This document shows positions 18,052 to 26,217 of a DNA stretch of 64,000 bases, in pieces. The notes beneath the pieces were generated by a model. The model did not search any database. It was not told the origin of the DNA and saw nothing but the letters and a program-made list of their open reading frames with translations. Position numbers and translations under genes: made by a program. Positions within the stretch are counted from its first letter, which is position 1. Every line of letters begins with the position of its first letter. The DNA is from an uncultured Flavobacteriaceae bacterium (lineage in GTDB: Bacteria > Bacteroidota > Bacteroidia > Flavobacteriales > Flavobacteriaceae): NCBI GenBank assembly GCA_943788165.1, contig CALSPF010000002.1, forward strand, positions 696,909-760,908, in the 5' to 3' direction.

Positions 18052-18258
18052 TTAAGAATTGCTTAGCGAAGGGTCTTTGCATTCTTGTTCGTCGGGAAGC
18101 TTGCCGCAAAATCCACAGGCTTCTCCTTCTTTATTTAAAAAAGGGCTTTGACTTGCACAGGTTCCAGCAAATTTCCCGTCTTTTTTCACCAATATTTTTA
18201 TCGCAATACCGGCAAAGGCCAGTCCCAAAAGAACTATACTGATTAAGGCTAATTTCAT
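18052..18258 (-). CDS. Small membrane or secreted Cys-rich protein
   Basis: A 68-residue protein starting MKLALISIVLL, with one N-terminal membrane helix (about residues 3-23), then a short extracytoplasmic tail with four cysteines (GTCASQS, EACGFCGK, QECKD). It resembles the short membrane or secreted proteins often seen in Flavobacteriia, which have no assigned function. I take the ATG at 18258 rather than an in-frame ATG at 18285, because it places the hydrophobic helix at the N-terminus. A -7-like box TATTTTTG (18270-18263) ends 4 bases before this ATG. Confidence 0.7.
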   Translation of the reverse strand: MKLALISIVLLGLAFAGIAIKILVKKDGKFAGTCASQSPFLNKEGEACGFCGKLPDEQECKDPSLSNS

Positions 18259-18262
18259 GTGA

Positions 18263-18270
18263 CAAAAATA
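18263..18270 (-). promoter_or_regulatory. Possible -7 box giving a leaderless transcript
   Basis: Minus-strand TATTTTTG matches TAnnTTTG and ends 4 bases before the ATG of the small Cys-containing protein. Transcription would begin at or next to the A of the ATG. No -33 TTG is found at normal spacing, so this is weak. Confidence 0.3.
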
Positions 18271-18407
18271 GTTCATTTTTCTCAAATATTCACTGACGTA
18301 TTTCTTTTGTTTGTTTCAACAAATGAATTGCCTACCCCATTACAATTTCATAAATAAATATAGTGTTGTGGTTTGATTGAAGGTTATGGAAAGAAAGCTT
18401 CTTTTTT

Positions 18408-18896
18408 TTATATCAGAACGGTCCAATAAATTCTGAAAAAGTAACAGCAAAAAATTGCTGCGACAGAAAACTTTAAGAACACGCCACTCAAAAAACCCAC
18501 CAAAGATCCAAAGGCTGCTTTCAAAGCAAGATTGTTTGGGGTTCTATTTAGGCGTTCTCCTACATAGGCTCCAGCAAATGGGCCAATGATTATTCCTAAA
18601 GGTCCTAAAAAAACAAGCCCCACCAACAAGCCAATTGTGGAGCCAATAATGCCCTTCTTTGACCCGCCAAACTTTTTTGTCCCAAGAGCAGGAATGATAT
18701 AATCCAACAAGAATACTGCTAGGGCAACTATAAACGTTACCGTCAAGAATGTTGTATTGTCTGCAATGCGACTGCTTTGATGAAGTAAAAACAGCCCCAC
18801 CCAGCCAGTAATTGGGCCCGGGAGCACAGGTAGAAAACTTCCAATGATTCCCAGTAGTACAAAAAAAAGTCCCAAGAGTTCGAAAAGTAAATCCAT
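18408..18896 (-). CDS. DUF456 family membrane protein
   Basis: A 162-residue hydrophobic protein with four or five membrane segments separated by glycine-rich turns. FFVLLGIIGSFLPVLPGP, TKKFGGSKKGIIGSTIG and GPLGIIIGPFAGAYVGE are the repeated glycine motifs of DUF456. The family has no established function. Length is typical. It is divergent from the lipoprotein gene that starts the ruvC-hemW operon, and stands alone. Confidence 0.87.
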   Translation of the reverse strand: MDLLFELLGLFFVLLGIIGSFLPVLPGPITGWVGLFLLHQSSRIADNTTFLTVTFIVALAVFLLDYIIPALGTKKFGGSKKGIIGSTIGLLVGLVFLGPLGIIIGPFAGAYVGERLNRTPNNLALKAAFGSLVGFLSGVFLKFSVAAIFCCYFFRIYWTVLI

Positions 18897-18993
18897 GATA
18901 ATGTGGTTTTTGATGTATTCGTTCAGTTATTAGCGTTTGAAAATAAAAAAAAAAGCGTAAATTTAATGGGTGTAATCTATAATAGGCCGTACC

Positions 18994-19479
18994 ATGAAAA
19001 AATCATTTTATATACTTCATTCTCTTTTATTTCTCTTCATTTTCACAGGATGTGAGTATTTTTCTACCTCAACACACACACCGCAGCAAATTAAAAAGGC
19101 TTCTGCTTGGTCGGCTGATGATCAAGGGCCTAGTTTTGAAAGTTGCCTAGGTCTATCGGCTGAAGAACAGTTTCCATGTTTTAAATATACACTATCACAG
19201 ACAGTTAATGAAGCCTTATATGCAGAAGAATTGATCGCCACGGAAACTTTAAATGAAGAAATTGTTTTAGTGATTACCATTGATGCTGAAGGAAGTATTG
19301 CACTTGACTCAATTGAAAATGGAGATAGTGTTGCAGATGCTTTGCCCAACTTGTCTGAAATTGTGACCAATGCCATTCTTTCTCTTCCTACCGCAATTCC
19401 TTCTGTAAAAACAAATGTTGGTATTTCTGTAACATCCTCCATAAAACTTCCCATTCAAATAATTGCTTCGCCTCAGTAA
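18994..19479 (+). CDS. Putative lipoprotein, unknown function
   Basis: A 161-residue protein with a signal sequence ending in a lipobox (FIFTGC), so it is probably lipid-anchored at Cys20. The rest is a small acidic domain: [15 protein letters not shown] with two Cys, then [20 protein letters not shown], which looks like the beta strands of a TonB C-terminal-type domain. It may be a distant relative of such domains, but I do not recognise the family. It ends 2 bases before ruvC and is probably first in the operon. TTTG (18937-18940) with TAAATTTA about 18 bases later is an imperfect promoter. Confidence 0.75.
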   Translation: MKKSFYILHSLLFLFIFTGCEYFSTSTHTPQQIKKASAWSADDQGPSFESCLGLSAEEQFPCFKYTLSQTVNEALYAEELIATETLNEEIVLVITIDAEGSIALDSIENGDSVADALPNLSEIVTNAILSLPTAIPSVKTNVGISVTSSIKLPIQIIASPQ

Positions 19480-19481
19480 TT

Positions 19482-20030
19482 ATGGCAGAACGCATAATCT
19501 TGGGCATTGACCCAGGGACTACAATCATGGGATTTGGCTTAATTAAAGTCGAAAACAAGAAAATGCAGCTCATGCAACTCAACGAATTGCAGTTGTCTAA
19601 ATACAAAGATCATTACGTAAAACTCAAGTTGATTTTTGAACGAACCATTGAACTAATAGACAATCATCATCCCGATGAGATTGCTATTGAAGCACCATTC
19701 TTTGGGAAAAATGTTCAATCCATGTTGAAGTTAGGAAGAGCACAGGGGGTAGCAATGGCGGCTGGCTTGTCTCGAGATATTCCTATAACGGAGTATTCTC
19801 CAAAAAAAATAAAAATGGCTGTGACAGGAAACGGAAATGCGAGCAAAGAGCAAGTGGCCAAAATGTTGCAAAGCCTTTTTGGGATCAAAACCTTACCAAA
19901 AAACCTTGATTCAACCGATGGTCTTGCAGCGGCTGTTTGTCATTTTTTTAATGCGGGTAAAGCAGATAGCTCAAAACAATACACCGGATGGGAAGCCTTT
20001 GTGAGCCAGAATCCATCTAAGGTCAAATAG
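19482..20030 (+). CDS. ruvC: Holliday junction endodeoxyribonuclease RuvC
   Basis: This 182-residue RNase H-fold nuclease cuts Holliday junctions in complex with RuvAB. Likely catalytic acids are Asp10 (LGIDPGT), Glu70 ([11 protein letters not shown]) and the C-terminal [12 protein letters not shown] aspartates. [12 protein letters not shown] and [17 protein letters not shown] are RuvC signatures. Length is normal. It sits between the lipoprotein and hemW genes with gaps of 2 and 4 bases, as part of one operon. Confidence 0.96.
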   Translation: MAERIILGIDPGTTIMGFGLIKVENKKMQLMQLNELQLSKYKDHYVKLKLIFERTIELIDNHHPDEIAIEAPFFGKNVQSMLKLGRAQGVAMAAGLSRDIPITEYSPKKIKMAVTGNGNASKEQVAKMLQSLFGIKTLPKNLDSTDGLAAAVCHFFNAGKADSSKQYTGWEAFVSQNPSKVK

Positions 20031-20034
20031 CACA

Positions 20035-21165
20035 ATGAGCGCCATTTATTTTCATATTCCATTTTGCAAGCAAGCGTGTCATTACTGTAATTTTCATTTT
20101 TCCACCTCTCTTAAATACAAGGCAGAAATGCTGGAGGCTCTGGCTACAGAGATTTCGTTGCGCACTGCAGAATTACCTACTGAGCCTTTGAAGAGTATTT
20201 ATTTTGGTGGAGGCACACCTTCCATGCTATCACCGACAGAAGTTGAGGTTTTATTGAATTCTGTTAATGCACACTTTTCACTTGATCCAAATGTGGAAAT
20301 CACTTTGGAAATGAATCCAGATGATTTTGCGCCCAATTATTTGAAAGAAATAAAATTGGCAGGGATCAATCGTTTAAGCCTTGGAGTGCAGTCATTTTTT
20401 GATGAGGAACTTCAGCTAATGAATCGAGCTCACACAGCACAAGATGCCTATTTGATTATGGAGGATGTCAGTTGTAATTTTGAAAACTATTCGATCGATT
20501 TAATTTATGGAATGCCGGGTAGCAGCGAGGAAATTTGGAAAAAGAATATTGAAATTGCATTGGGTTTCTATCCGCCACATATTTCCAGTTACGTTTTAAC
20601 CATTGAACCAAAAACTGTCTTGGAAAACCAGGTAATAAAAGGCGATGTTGAATTGTTAGACGAAGAGATTGTCCTGGCCCAATTCAATGTTCTTGTAGAG
20701 CAACTCACTGAAAAAGGCTATGAACACTATGAATTGTCTTCCTTTGGGAAAACGGGCTTCCATTCGGTAAACAACACCGCTTATTGGCAAGGGAAACCTT
20801 ATTTAGGGATAGGACCTTCCGCACACAGTTTTTACAACAACCAACGGAGCTGGAATGTTAGTAACAATAAGAAGTACCTCGACGGAATGGGCCAAGGAAC
20901 TTTGTCCATAGAAAGAGAAATCCTCACTTTGATCGATCAATACAATGAGTTTATAATGATAGGTTTGCGTACCTCAAAAGGGGTTTCAATCTCAACTATT
21001 CATACTCGTTTTGGCGATCGGTTTGCCGCTCTTTTTGAGCAGCATATTGAAAAGCATCTTAGTCTTCAAAATCTATTTTGGGACGGTGATACAGTTAAAG
21101 TCACACAAAAAGCCCGATTTCTGGTCGATGGTATTGCTTCTGATCTATTCCTGTTAAACCTCTAG
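20035..21165 (+). CDS. hemW: HemW-like radical SAM heme chaperone
   Basis: A 376-residue radical SAM protein. The cluster motif CKQACHYC gives Cys11, Cys15 and Cys18, preceded by IYFHIPF. YFGGGTPS and LGVQSFFDEEL are shared with HemN, but the short N-terminus and the extra Cys-free start fit HemW, which is thought to deliver heme rather than oxidise coproporphyrinogen. Older annotations call it oxygen-independent coproporphyrinogen oxidase. It is the last gene of its operon and convergent with the M20 peptidase, sharing CTAG at the stops. Confidence 0.92.
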   Translation: MSAIYFHIPFCKQACHYCNFHFSTSLKYKAEMLEALATEISLRTAELPTEPLKSIYFGGGTPSMLSPTEVEVLLNSVNAHFSLDPNVEITLEMNPDDFAPNYLKEIKLAGINRLSLGVQSFFDEELQLMNRAHTAQDAYLIMEDVSCNFENYSIDLIYGMPGSSEEIWKKNIEIALGFYPPHISSYVLTIEPKTVLENQVIKGDVELLDEEIVLAQFNVLVEQLTEKGYEHYELSSFGKTGFHSVNNTAYWQGKPYLGIGPSAHSFYNNQRSWNVSNNKKYLDGMGQGTLSIEREILTLIDQYNEFIMIGLRTSKGVSISTIHTRFGDRFAALFEQHIEKHLSLQNLFWDGDTVKVTQKARFLVDGIASDLFLLNL

Positions 21166-22550
21166 TTTACTGTTTTTGAAAGTTCAGCAAAGTTTTTGTA
21201 AAACAATGGAATGGTTTCGATGCCCTTGTAAAAATTAAATAGGCCAAAATGTTCGTTGGGAGAATGAATTGCATCACTGTCTAGCCCAAAGCCCATAAGC
21301 ACACTTTTAGCCCCTAATACTTTTTCAAACAAGGGGACAATAGGAATACTTCCACCGTCGCGTTGTGGAAAAGGATCAACCCCAAAAGAAGTAGCGTAAG
21401 CCTTATGAGCAGCCTTGTAACCGATGTTATCAATTGGGGTAACATAGGGTTCGCCACCATGGTGGGCAATTACTTCAACTTTCACGCTTTTTGGTGCAAT
21501 AGCTTTAAAGTGTTTTTCAAAAAGCTGGCCTATTTCCTCCCAGTCTTGATTGGGAACCAAGCGCATGGAAATTTTCGCATGTGCTTTACTTGCAATGACT
21601 GTTTTTGCTCCTTCACCTGTATAACCTCCCCAAATACCATTAACATCAAGGGTTGGACGTATAGATTGTCTCTCAGGTGTTGAATACCCTTCTTCTCCAT
21701 GAATATCTCCCAAGTCAATAGCCTCGATGTATTCTTTAAGATCAAATGGTGCTTTGGCCATTTCTGCTCGTTCTTCATCGGTTATGGTAACTACCTTGTC
21801 ATAAAAGCCAGGAATAGTGATTTTGTTTTTGTCGTCCTGTAATTCTGCAATCATTTTAGCTAAGATATTGATTGGATTTGCAACGGCACCTCCATAAAGT
21901 CCAGAATGAAGATCTCTATTTGGACCAGTCACAGTGACCTCCATATAGGAGAGTCCGCGAAGTCCGGTCGTAATGGAGGGCTGAGCGTTACTGATCATGC
22001 CTGTATCAGAGATTAAAATGATATCACAAGCTAAATTTTCCTTGTTTGTTTTAATAAACGCTTCCAAATTATCACTTCCAACTTCTTCTTCCCCTTCAAT
22101 CATGAATTTCACATTGCAGGACAACTGATCGTTTTGGATCATCCACTCAAAGGCTTTTATGTGCATGTACATCTGACCCTTGTCGTCACATGCCCCACGG
22201 GCAAATATTGCACCTTCAGGATGAATATCCGTAGTTTTAATGACTGGTTCAAAAGCAGGACTATCCCAAAGTTCTAATGGGTCTGGGGGTTGAACGTCAT
22301 AGTGACCATAAACCAAAACGGTGGGAAGAGAGGGATCTATTATTTTTTCACCATAAACAATGGGGTACCCCGCTGTGGGCTCAATTTTTGCTGAGTCGGC
22401 ACCTGCTTTTTCAAGGGATGTTGATACCCATTGCGCCGCAGCATGTACATCATTTGCATAGGCTGAATTGGCGCTAATTGATGGAATTTTGAGTAAATCA
22501 ATCAATTCATTGAGGTAGCGTTCCTTGTCTTTTTGTGTGAGTTGTATCAT
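21162..22550 (-). CDS. M20-family dipeptidase
   Basis: A 462-residue zinc metallopeptidase of family M20 (dipeptidase/CNDP-like). Zinc ligands are expected in VYGHYDVQP (about residue 83), ARGACDDKGQ (about 116), IEGEEEVGS (catalytic Glu and ligand Glu, about 151) and the C-terminal GFGLDSDAIHSPNE (His about 437). The insert of about 170 residues between them is the dimerisation domain. No signal peptide is seen, so it probably cleaves imported peptides in the cytoplasm. It is divergent from tRNA-Leu and convergent with hemW. Confidence 0.93.
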   Translation of the reverse strand: MIQLTQKDKERYLNELIDLLKIPSISANSAYANDVHAAAQWVSTSLEKAGADSAKIEPTAGYPIVYGEKIIDPSLPTVLVYGHYDVQPPDPLELWDSPAFEPVIKTTDIHPEGAIFARGACDDKGQMYMHIKAFEWMIQNDQLSCNVKFMIEGEEEVGSDNLEAFIKTNKENLACDIILISDTGMISNAQPSITTGLRGLSYMEVTVTGPNRDLHSGLYGGAVANPINILAKMIAELQDDKNKITIPGFYDKVVTITDEERAEMAKAPFDLKEYIEAIDLGDIHGEEGYSTPERQSIRPTLDVNGIWGGYTGEGAKTVIASKAHAKISMRLVPNQDWEEIGQLFEKHFKAIAPKSVKVEVIAHHGGEPYVTPIDNIGYKAAHKAYATSFGVDPFPQRDGGSIPIVPLFEKVLGAKSVLMGFGLDSDAIHSPNEHFGLFNFYKGIETIPLFYKNFAELSKTVN

Positions 22551-22630
22551 TGTTGAGGTGCTTTAGAAATGTTTCTTGCAAAGATTTAAGTTTTTTAGTT
22601 AGTAAAAAATATTTTTAATAAAAACTTACC

Positions 22631-22638
22631 TATATTTG
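22631..22638 (+). promoter_or_regulatory. -7 element of the tRNA-Leu promoter
   Basis: TATATTTG, identical to the -7 box of tRNA-Val, lies 20 bases before the mature tRNA-Leu. A -33 TTG at 19-21 bases is not obvious in the T-rich upstream DNA. Confidence 0.6.
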
Positions 22639-22658
22639 TGCCCGTCTAAATCCAAACT

Positions 22659-22740
22659 GCGGGTGTGGTGAAATTGGTAGACACGCTAGATTTAGGATCT
22701 AGTGCTTCACGGCGTGGGGGTTCGAGTCCCTTCACCCGCA
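22659..22740 (+). tRNA. tRNA-Leu (anticodon UAG)
   Basis: The acceptor stem is GCGGGTG (22659-22665) with CACCCGC (22733-22739) and discriminator A at 22740. The anticodon stem CTAGA/TCTAG encloses TTTAGGA, giving UAG for leucine. The long variable arm (TGCTTCACGGCGT) is typical of class II tRNAs, and the T arm carries GTTCGAGT. CCA is not encoded, in contrast to tRNA-Val in this window. Confidence 0.96.
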
Positions 22741-22743
22741 CTC

Positions 22744-22776
22744 AAACCTCTATAGCTTTTGTTGTAGAGGTTTTTT
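22744..22776 (+). terminator. Terminator after tRNA-Leu
   Basis: AAACCTCTA (22744-22752) pairs with TAGAGGTTT (22765-22773), a 9-bp stem with a 12-base loop ending in a T run. It starts 4 bases after the tRNA. Confidence 0.8.
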
Positions 22777-22788
22777 AATTTTAAACGT

Positions 22789-22905
22789 ATGCTTTATTCA
22801 AAACGGCAGATAATTCGTTTTTTTATTATTATTGTAACTGTTATAGGAGTACTGGTTCGCTTCCGCGATACCCTACAAATTTTAATAAAAGGAAATACAA
22901 CCTAA
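22789..22905 (+). CDS. Possible 38-residue membrane micro-protein A
   Basis: A short frame from ATG 22789 to TAA 22905, reading MLYSKRQIIRFF, then a hydrophobic stretch (IIIVTVIGVLV), then RFRDTLQILIKG. It has one membrane helix with positive ends. With the next frame it fills nearly the whole gap between tRNA-Leu and the bestrophin-like gene. Both contain F-x-FRDT just after the helix, which hints at a related pair, but the frames are short and could be chance. Confidence 0.4.
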   Translation: MLYSKRQIIRFFIIIVTVIGVLVRFRDTLQILIKGNTT

Positions 22906-22910
22906 ATTTT

Positions 22911-23033
22911 ATGCAAGAAGAAATGATACGAGGGAAGGATGCCTTAGTCGGTTGTTTTTTTACTGGCTGTGCTTGTTTCTTGGTAGGAACACTACTTTTG
23001 GTACTCTTCGTTTTTCGCGATACTATTTTTTAA
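22911..23033 (+). CDS. Possible 40-residue membrane micro-protein B
   Basis: A short frame from ATG 22911 to TAA 23033. It has a charged start (MQEEMIRGKDA), a Cys-containing membrane helix (residues about 12-36: VGCFFTGCACFLVG and LLLVLFV) and ends FRDTIF. It starts 5 bases after micro-protein A and overlaps the 3' end of the convergent bestrophin-like gene by 11 bases. It shares the FRDT element with its neighbour. Function unknown. Confidence 0.42.
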   Translation: MQEEMIRGKDALVGCFFTGCACFLVGTLLLVLFVFRDTIF

Positions 23034-23760
23034 TGCGGAAACTGTCTAGTTTTATATCATCCAATCCTTTGTGATCAAAAGGATATTCCATGTCATCTTG
23101 AATGTTGTAAAGTGAAATCAAGATGAATTCACTCAAGATGACAACGAAATAGGTAATCCAAGCTGGATTGTCTAATCCAATTTTATTAATGATAGTCGGG
23201 GTGTAAATCAGCGGGAAAATATAGATAAATATCTTACAATAAGCTTTCAAACTAATTGGTGTTCTGTGTATATGGATAGCTAAGGCATTTTCCATGCCTT
23301 CGTGTACTTTTTGTATAACACCGTTGATCTTTGTTCGCAATCCGTTTGATATGGTTTCGGGTTTTTTTTCCATGTAGTTTACCAATGCTTGAAATGAAGC
23401 ATCCAAGGCTTCTTTTTCTACTGTGGTACTTTCTAAGTGCTCGATAAACCGGTCAGAAATAGAAGCGCAAAGCGCAGTTCCTTCTTCTTGTTCTTCCTGC
23501 GACATTTTATTGTTGGCTCTAATGAGGTACTGAATGGCAATTAGCGCACTTTTCATTTTACTCAAATGCTCTAGTGCTTTCTCTCTCCGTTTAAAGGCTC
23601 CGCGAATAGCAAATACCAATGGGAATATAATCGCTATACTGATTAGGGTGAGATCGATATTATAGATTATTTCTTTAGTGTAGCACAGATAAGGTACAGC
23701 CAGTGAAATGATTAACGTGATCAGCGTGCGTTGATTGATAATGGAGAAATATTGATTCAC
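23023..23760 (-). CDS. Bestrophin-like membrane protein
   Basis: A 245-residue inner-membrane protein with helix pairs at about residues 10-28 and 36-54, a central helical cytoplasmic part (about 60-165) and another helix pair at about 170-215. The end IQDDMEYPFDHKGLDDIKLD resembles the terminal motif of bestrophin/UPF0187 anion channels (PF, then a D-D-L/I-x-L-D element). The overall layout also fits, but the sequence is divergent and the call is not firm. The start is a GTG at 23760. No in-frame ATG occurs near the N-terminus. Confidence 0.55.
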   Translation of the reverse strand: MNQYFSIINQRTLITLIISLAVPYLCYTKEIIYNIDLTLISIAIIFPLVFAIRGAFKRREKALEHLSKMKSALIAIQYLIRANNKMSQEEQEEGTALCASISDRFIEHLESTTVEKEALDASFQALVNYMEKKPETISNGLRTKINGVIQKVHEGMENALAIHIHRTPISLKAYCKIFIYIFPLIYTPTIINKIGLDNPAWITYFVVILSEFILISLYNIQDDMEYPFDHKGLDDIKLDSFRIKK

Positions 23761-23814
23761 TATTGAAATATTGATTATCTTTATTAAACTTATTAACTAT
23801 ATGTATTGCAATAT

Positions 23815-24819
23815 ATGAAACAATTCACAATCCTATTCTTTTGCTCATTAATAATGTTCGCACAAGAAGACAAAAACAAATTATTTTCTTCAATTGGAGT
23901 TATCGAAGCTAAAATGAGCTTTTCTCCGAAAAAGATCCGAAAAATGAAGAGTGATACTGTCTATGTAGACACTCAATTTCAATACAAAACAGAAGGACAG
24001 TGGAGTGAAATGACCATCGGTATTCGTGCGCGTGGTAATTTTAGACGATCTACGTGTTACTATCCGCCAATCAAAGTTGATTTAAAAAAGAAACAGGTTA
24101 AAGGAACTTATTTCAACGGACAGAAAAAACTCAAATTAGTTCTTCCTTGTTTGCAGGAAAAAGACAAAAATGATAATATTTTAAAAGAATTGATGGTGTA
24201 TAAGCTATACGAATTAGTAACGCCTTATCACTTTAAAACTCGTCAATTGTCGGTTGAATTTACTGATTTAAACAAGAAAAAGCCAGTAACCGAAAACATC
24301 AACGCCTTCTTGATAGAAGACGACAAAAAAGTAGCCAAGCGTCACGAAGGAAAAGTATTTGAGCGATATATTCATCCACTTGCGATGGATAGTGATTCTT
24401 CTATCCGTAATGCAATGTTTCAATACATGATTGGGAATACAGATTTCTCAGTGGCCTACCAGCACAATGGTAAATTATTGTATGTAGATAAAAAAATCAT
24501 TCCACTGCCTTATGATTTCGACATGTCAGGATTCATTAACCCAAGCTATGGCGTTGTAAATCAAACCTTAAATATTAGCTCAATCCGCGATAGAAAATAC
24601 AGAGGTTTTAAAAGAGACAGCAACGATTTTTATGCGGTTAGAGATGTGTTTATCAGCCAAAAGGAAGCAATGTTTGCAGTATTGTCTAATTACCAAGCAA
24701 GCTTTGAGAATCCGAAAGAATTTGATGAAGCGAAAGAATATTTAACGAGTTTCTTCGACGTCATTGAAAACAAAGCTAGCTTCAAGAAGAATGTGATCGA
24801 TGCTGCCCGTACCAAGTAA
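23815..24819 (+). CDS. Secreted CotH-like protein
   Basis: A 334-residue protein with a signal peptide (MKQFTILFFCSLIMFAQE). I take ATG 23815 rather than the in-frame TTG at 23806. Recognisable blocks are IRARGNFRRSTCYYPP, KKLKLVLPC, YKLYELVTPYHFKTRQLSVEF, FLIEDDKKVAKR, MIGNTDFSVAYQHN and PLPYDFDMSG. The order RGN, K-L, Y-x-E, GNTD and YDFDxSG recalls the atypical CotH kinase fold, although family assignment is by pattern only. It would act in the periplasm or at the surface. It is convergent with the phosphatase gene that follows. Confidence 0.6.
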   Translation: MKQFTILFFCSLIMFAQEDKNKLFSSIGVIEAKMSFSPKKIRKMKSDTVYVDTQFQYKTEGQWSEMTIGIRARGNFRRSTCYYPPIKVDLKKKQVKGTYFNGQKKLKLVLPCLQEKDKNDNILKELMVYKLYELVTPYHFKTRQLSVEFTDLNKKKPVTENINAFLIEDDKKVAKRHEGKVFERYIHPLAMDSDSSIRNAMFQYMIGNTDFSVAYQHNGKLLYVDKKIIPLPYDFDMSGFINPSYGVVNQTLNISSIRDRKYRGFKRDSNDFYAVRDVFISQKEAMFAVLSNYQASFENPKEFDEAKEYLTSFFDVIENKASFKKNVIDAARTK

Positions 24820-24833
24820 CTAAAAATTGAGGC

Positions 24834-25892
24834 TCAAGGTGTTTTATTGAGCACCTTAAGCATTTTGTCAAAAATAGCGGTGTTTTCATAAATGCCGCTA
24901 AATTGTTCTGCTCCAACACCCATGGCAAAAACAGGAACCATAGCTGCCGTATGGCCTGAAGTAACAAAACCGCCAGATGGAGTAAATGTTTTAATGTTTC
25001 CAGAGCTTATCCCTAATCCTCCTGTCTCATGGTCAGCAGTTACGATTAAGAGTGTATCGGGGTTCTCTTTAACAAAAGCAACTGCTACTCCAATGGCTTT
25101 GTCAAAATCAAGAAATTCGCTCACAACATAGTCCAACTCATTTGCATGACCTCCCCAGTCAATTTGTGATCCTTCTACCATTAAGAAAAAAGGGGTATTT
25201 TCTTTACTGGTTAATTTTTTCAACATACTTTTTACTCCTTCATCTAGCGCAGGTCTTCTACCATCCAATAATTTCTCTGGCTCATCATTGCTGGTAAAAT
25301 ATCCAACTCGGCCTTTAGTAGCCTCATCAAAAGCCGTTAGGTTTTTGGCAAAGGACCAATCGCTCATTTCATTGAGTAAGTCACGTTTATCGTCTCTTTT
25401 AGTGAAATGTTTTCTTCCTCCACCAATAAAATAATCTACTTCGCTTTCACTAAGTTGAAGGGCAATGTCTTGGTATTTTTTTCGAGAAGTAACCTTTGCA
25501 TAAAAAGATGCTGGAGTAGCATGGACAATACTTGATGTTGCGATTAAGCCAGTAACGTACTTTTGTTCTTTACTGTATTCAAGAATGGATGGTGTTTTTA
25601 TGTTTCGTGAACTAATTCCAATTACACCATTCAGGGTTTTTACGCCAGAGGCCATGGCCGTTCCACTCGCAGCAGAATCTGTTACCAAAGAATTTGAAGA
25701 ATGCGTTTTTACTAATCCAATGGTCGAGAAAGATTCAAGGTTGGTTTTATTTCCATTGGCATACATTCCGGCTGTGATTTGTGTCAACCCAGTTCCGTCA
25801 CCTATCATTAAAATTATATTTGGAGAGTTGTCTTGTGCAGCACCGAAAAAAAGTCTTCCAAATATAATAGCAAATAATAAATAAAGTCGCAT
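24834..25892 (-). CDS. Alkaline phosphatase
   Basis: A 352-residue exported metal-dependent phosphomonoesterase. A signal peptide covers about residues 1-19. Metal ligand Asp32 lies in LMIGDGTGL and nucleophile Ser73 in VTDSAASGTA. VEGSQIDWGGHAND-type residues (EGSQIDWGGHANELD) near 240, ADHETGG near 287 and SGHTAAMVPVFAMG near 315 supply the other ligands. It is shorter than E. coli PhoA and resembles the compact marine or Bacteroidetes forms. It stands alone, and no Pho box is recognisable. Confidence 0.93.
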   Translation of the reverse strand: MRLYLLFAIIFGRLFFGAAQDNSPNIILMIGDGTGLTQITAGMYANGNKTNLESFSTIGLVKTHSSNSLVTDSAASGTAMASGVKTLNGVIGISSRNIKTPSILEYSKEQKYVTGLIATSSIVHATPASFYAKVTSRKKYQDIALQLSESEVDYFIGGGRKHFTKRDDKRDLLNEMSDWSFAKNLTAFDEATKGRVGYFTSNDEPEKLLDGRRPALDEGVKSMLKKLTSKENTPFFLMVEGSQIDWGGHANELDYVVSEFLDFDKAIGVAVAFVKENPDTLLIVTADHETGGLGISSGNIKTFTPSGGFVTSGHTAAMVPVFAMGVGAEQFSGIYENTAIFDKMLKVLNKTP

Positions 25893-26217
25893 AGAATATA
25901 ATTTGTGCCTAAAATTACAATTTAATGCTTAACATAGCACTTGTTTAATGGAAGAAATTAGTTGTATTTGAATGGTCATTACATTCTGTTTTTTCATTAG
26001 GTGTTTTACAACAAAAAAACAGCTAAACAAATGATAATAATAGATTTGAGATTACGTGATATCAACTTGATTACACCATGTAAACAGAGATGATTTTAGT
26101 TATCTGGCTATCATTTTTTTAAAAAAGTATGATGAATGCTTAAACACGTTATTTTGAAGTAATATTTTAGCGGTTCAGAACAGGTAGATAACTATTGATT
26201 TGTCATAAATATTGAAT
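25893..26217. other. 325-base AT-rich intergenic region
   Basis: This gap separates the divergent alkaline phosphatase and first Stealth gene. No reading frame, RNA fold or repeat stands out. A near-match to the -7 consensus (TTGATTTG) lies about 18 bases before the Stealth ATG, and TAATTTTA is a near-match on the minus strand before the phosphatase. It probably holds two promoters only. Confidence 0.5.
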
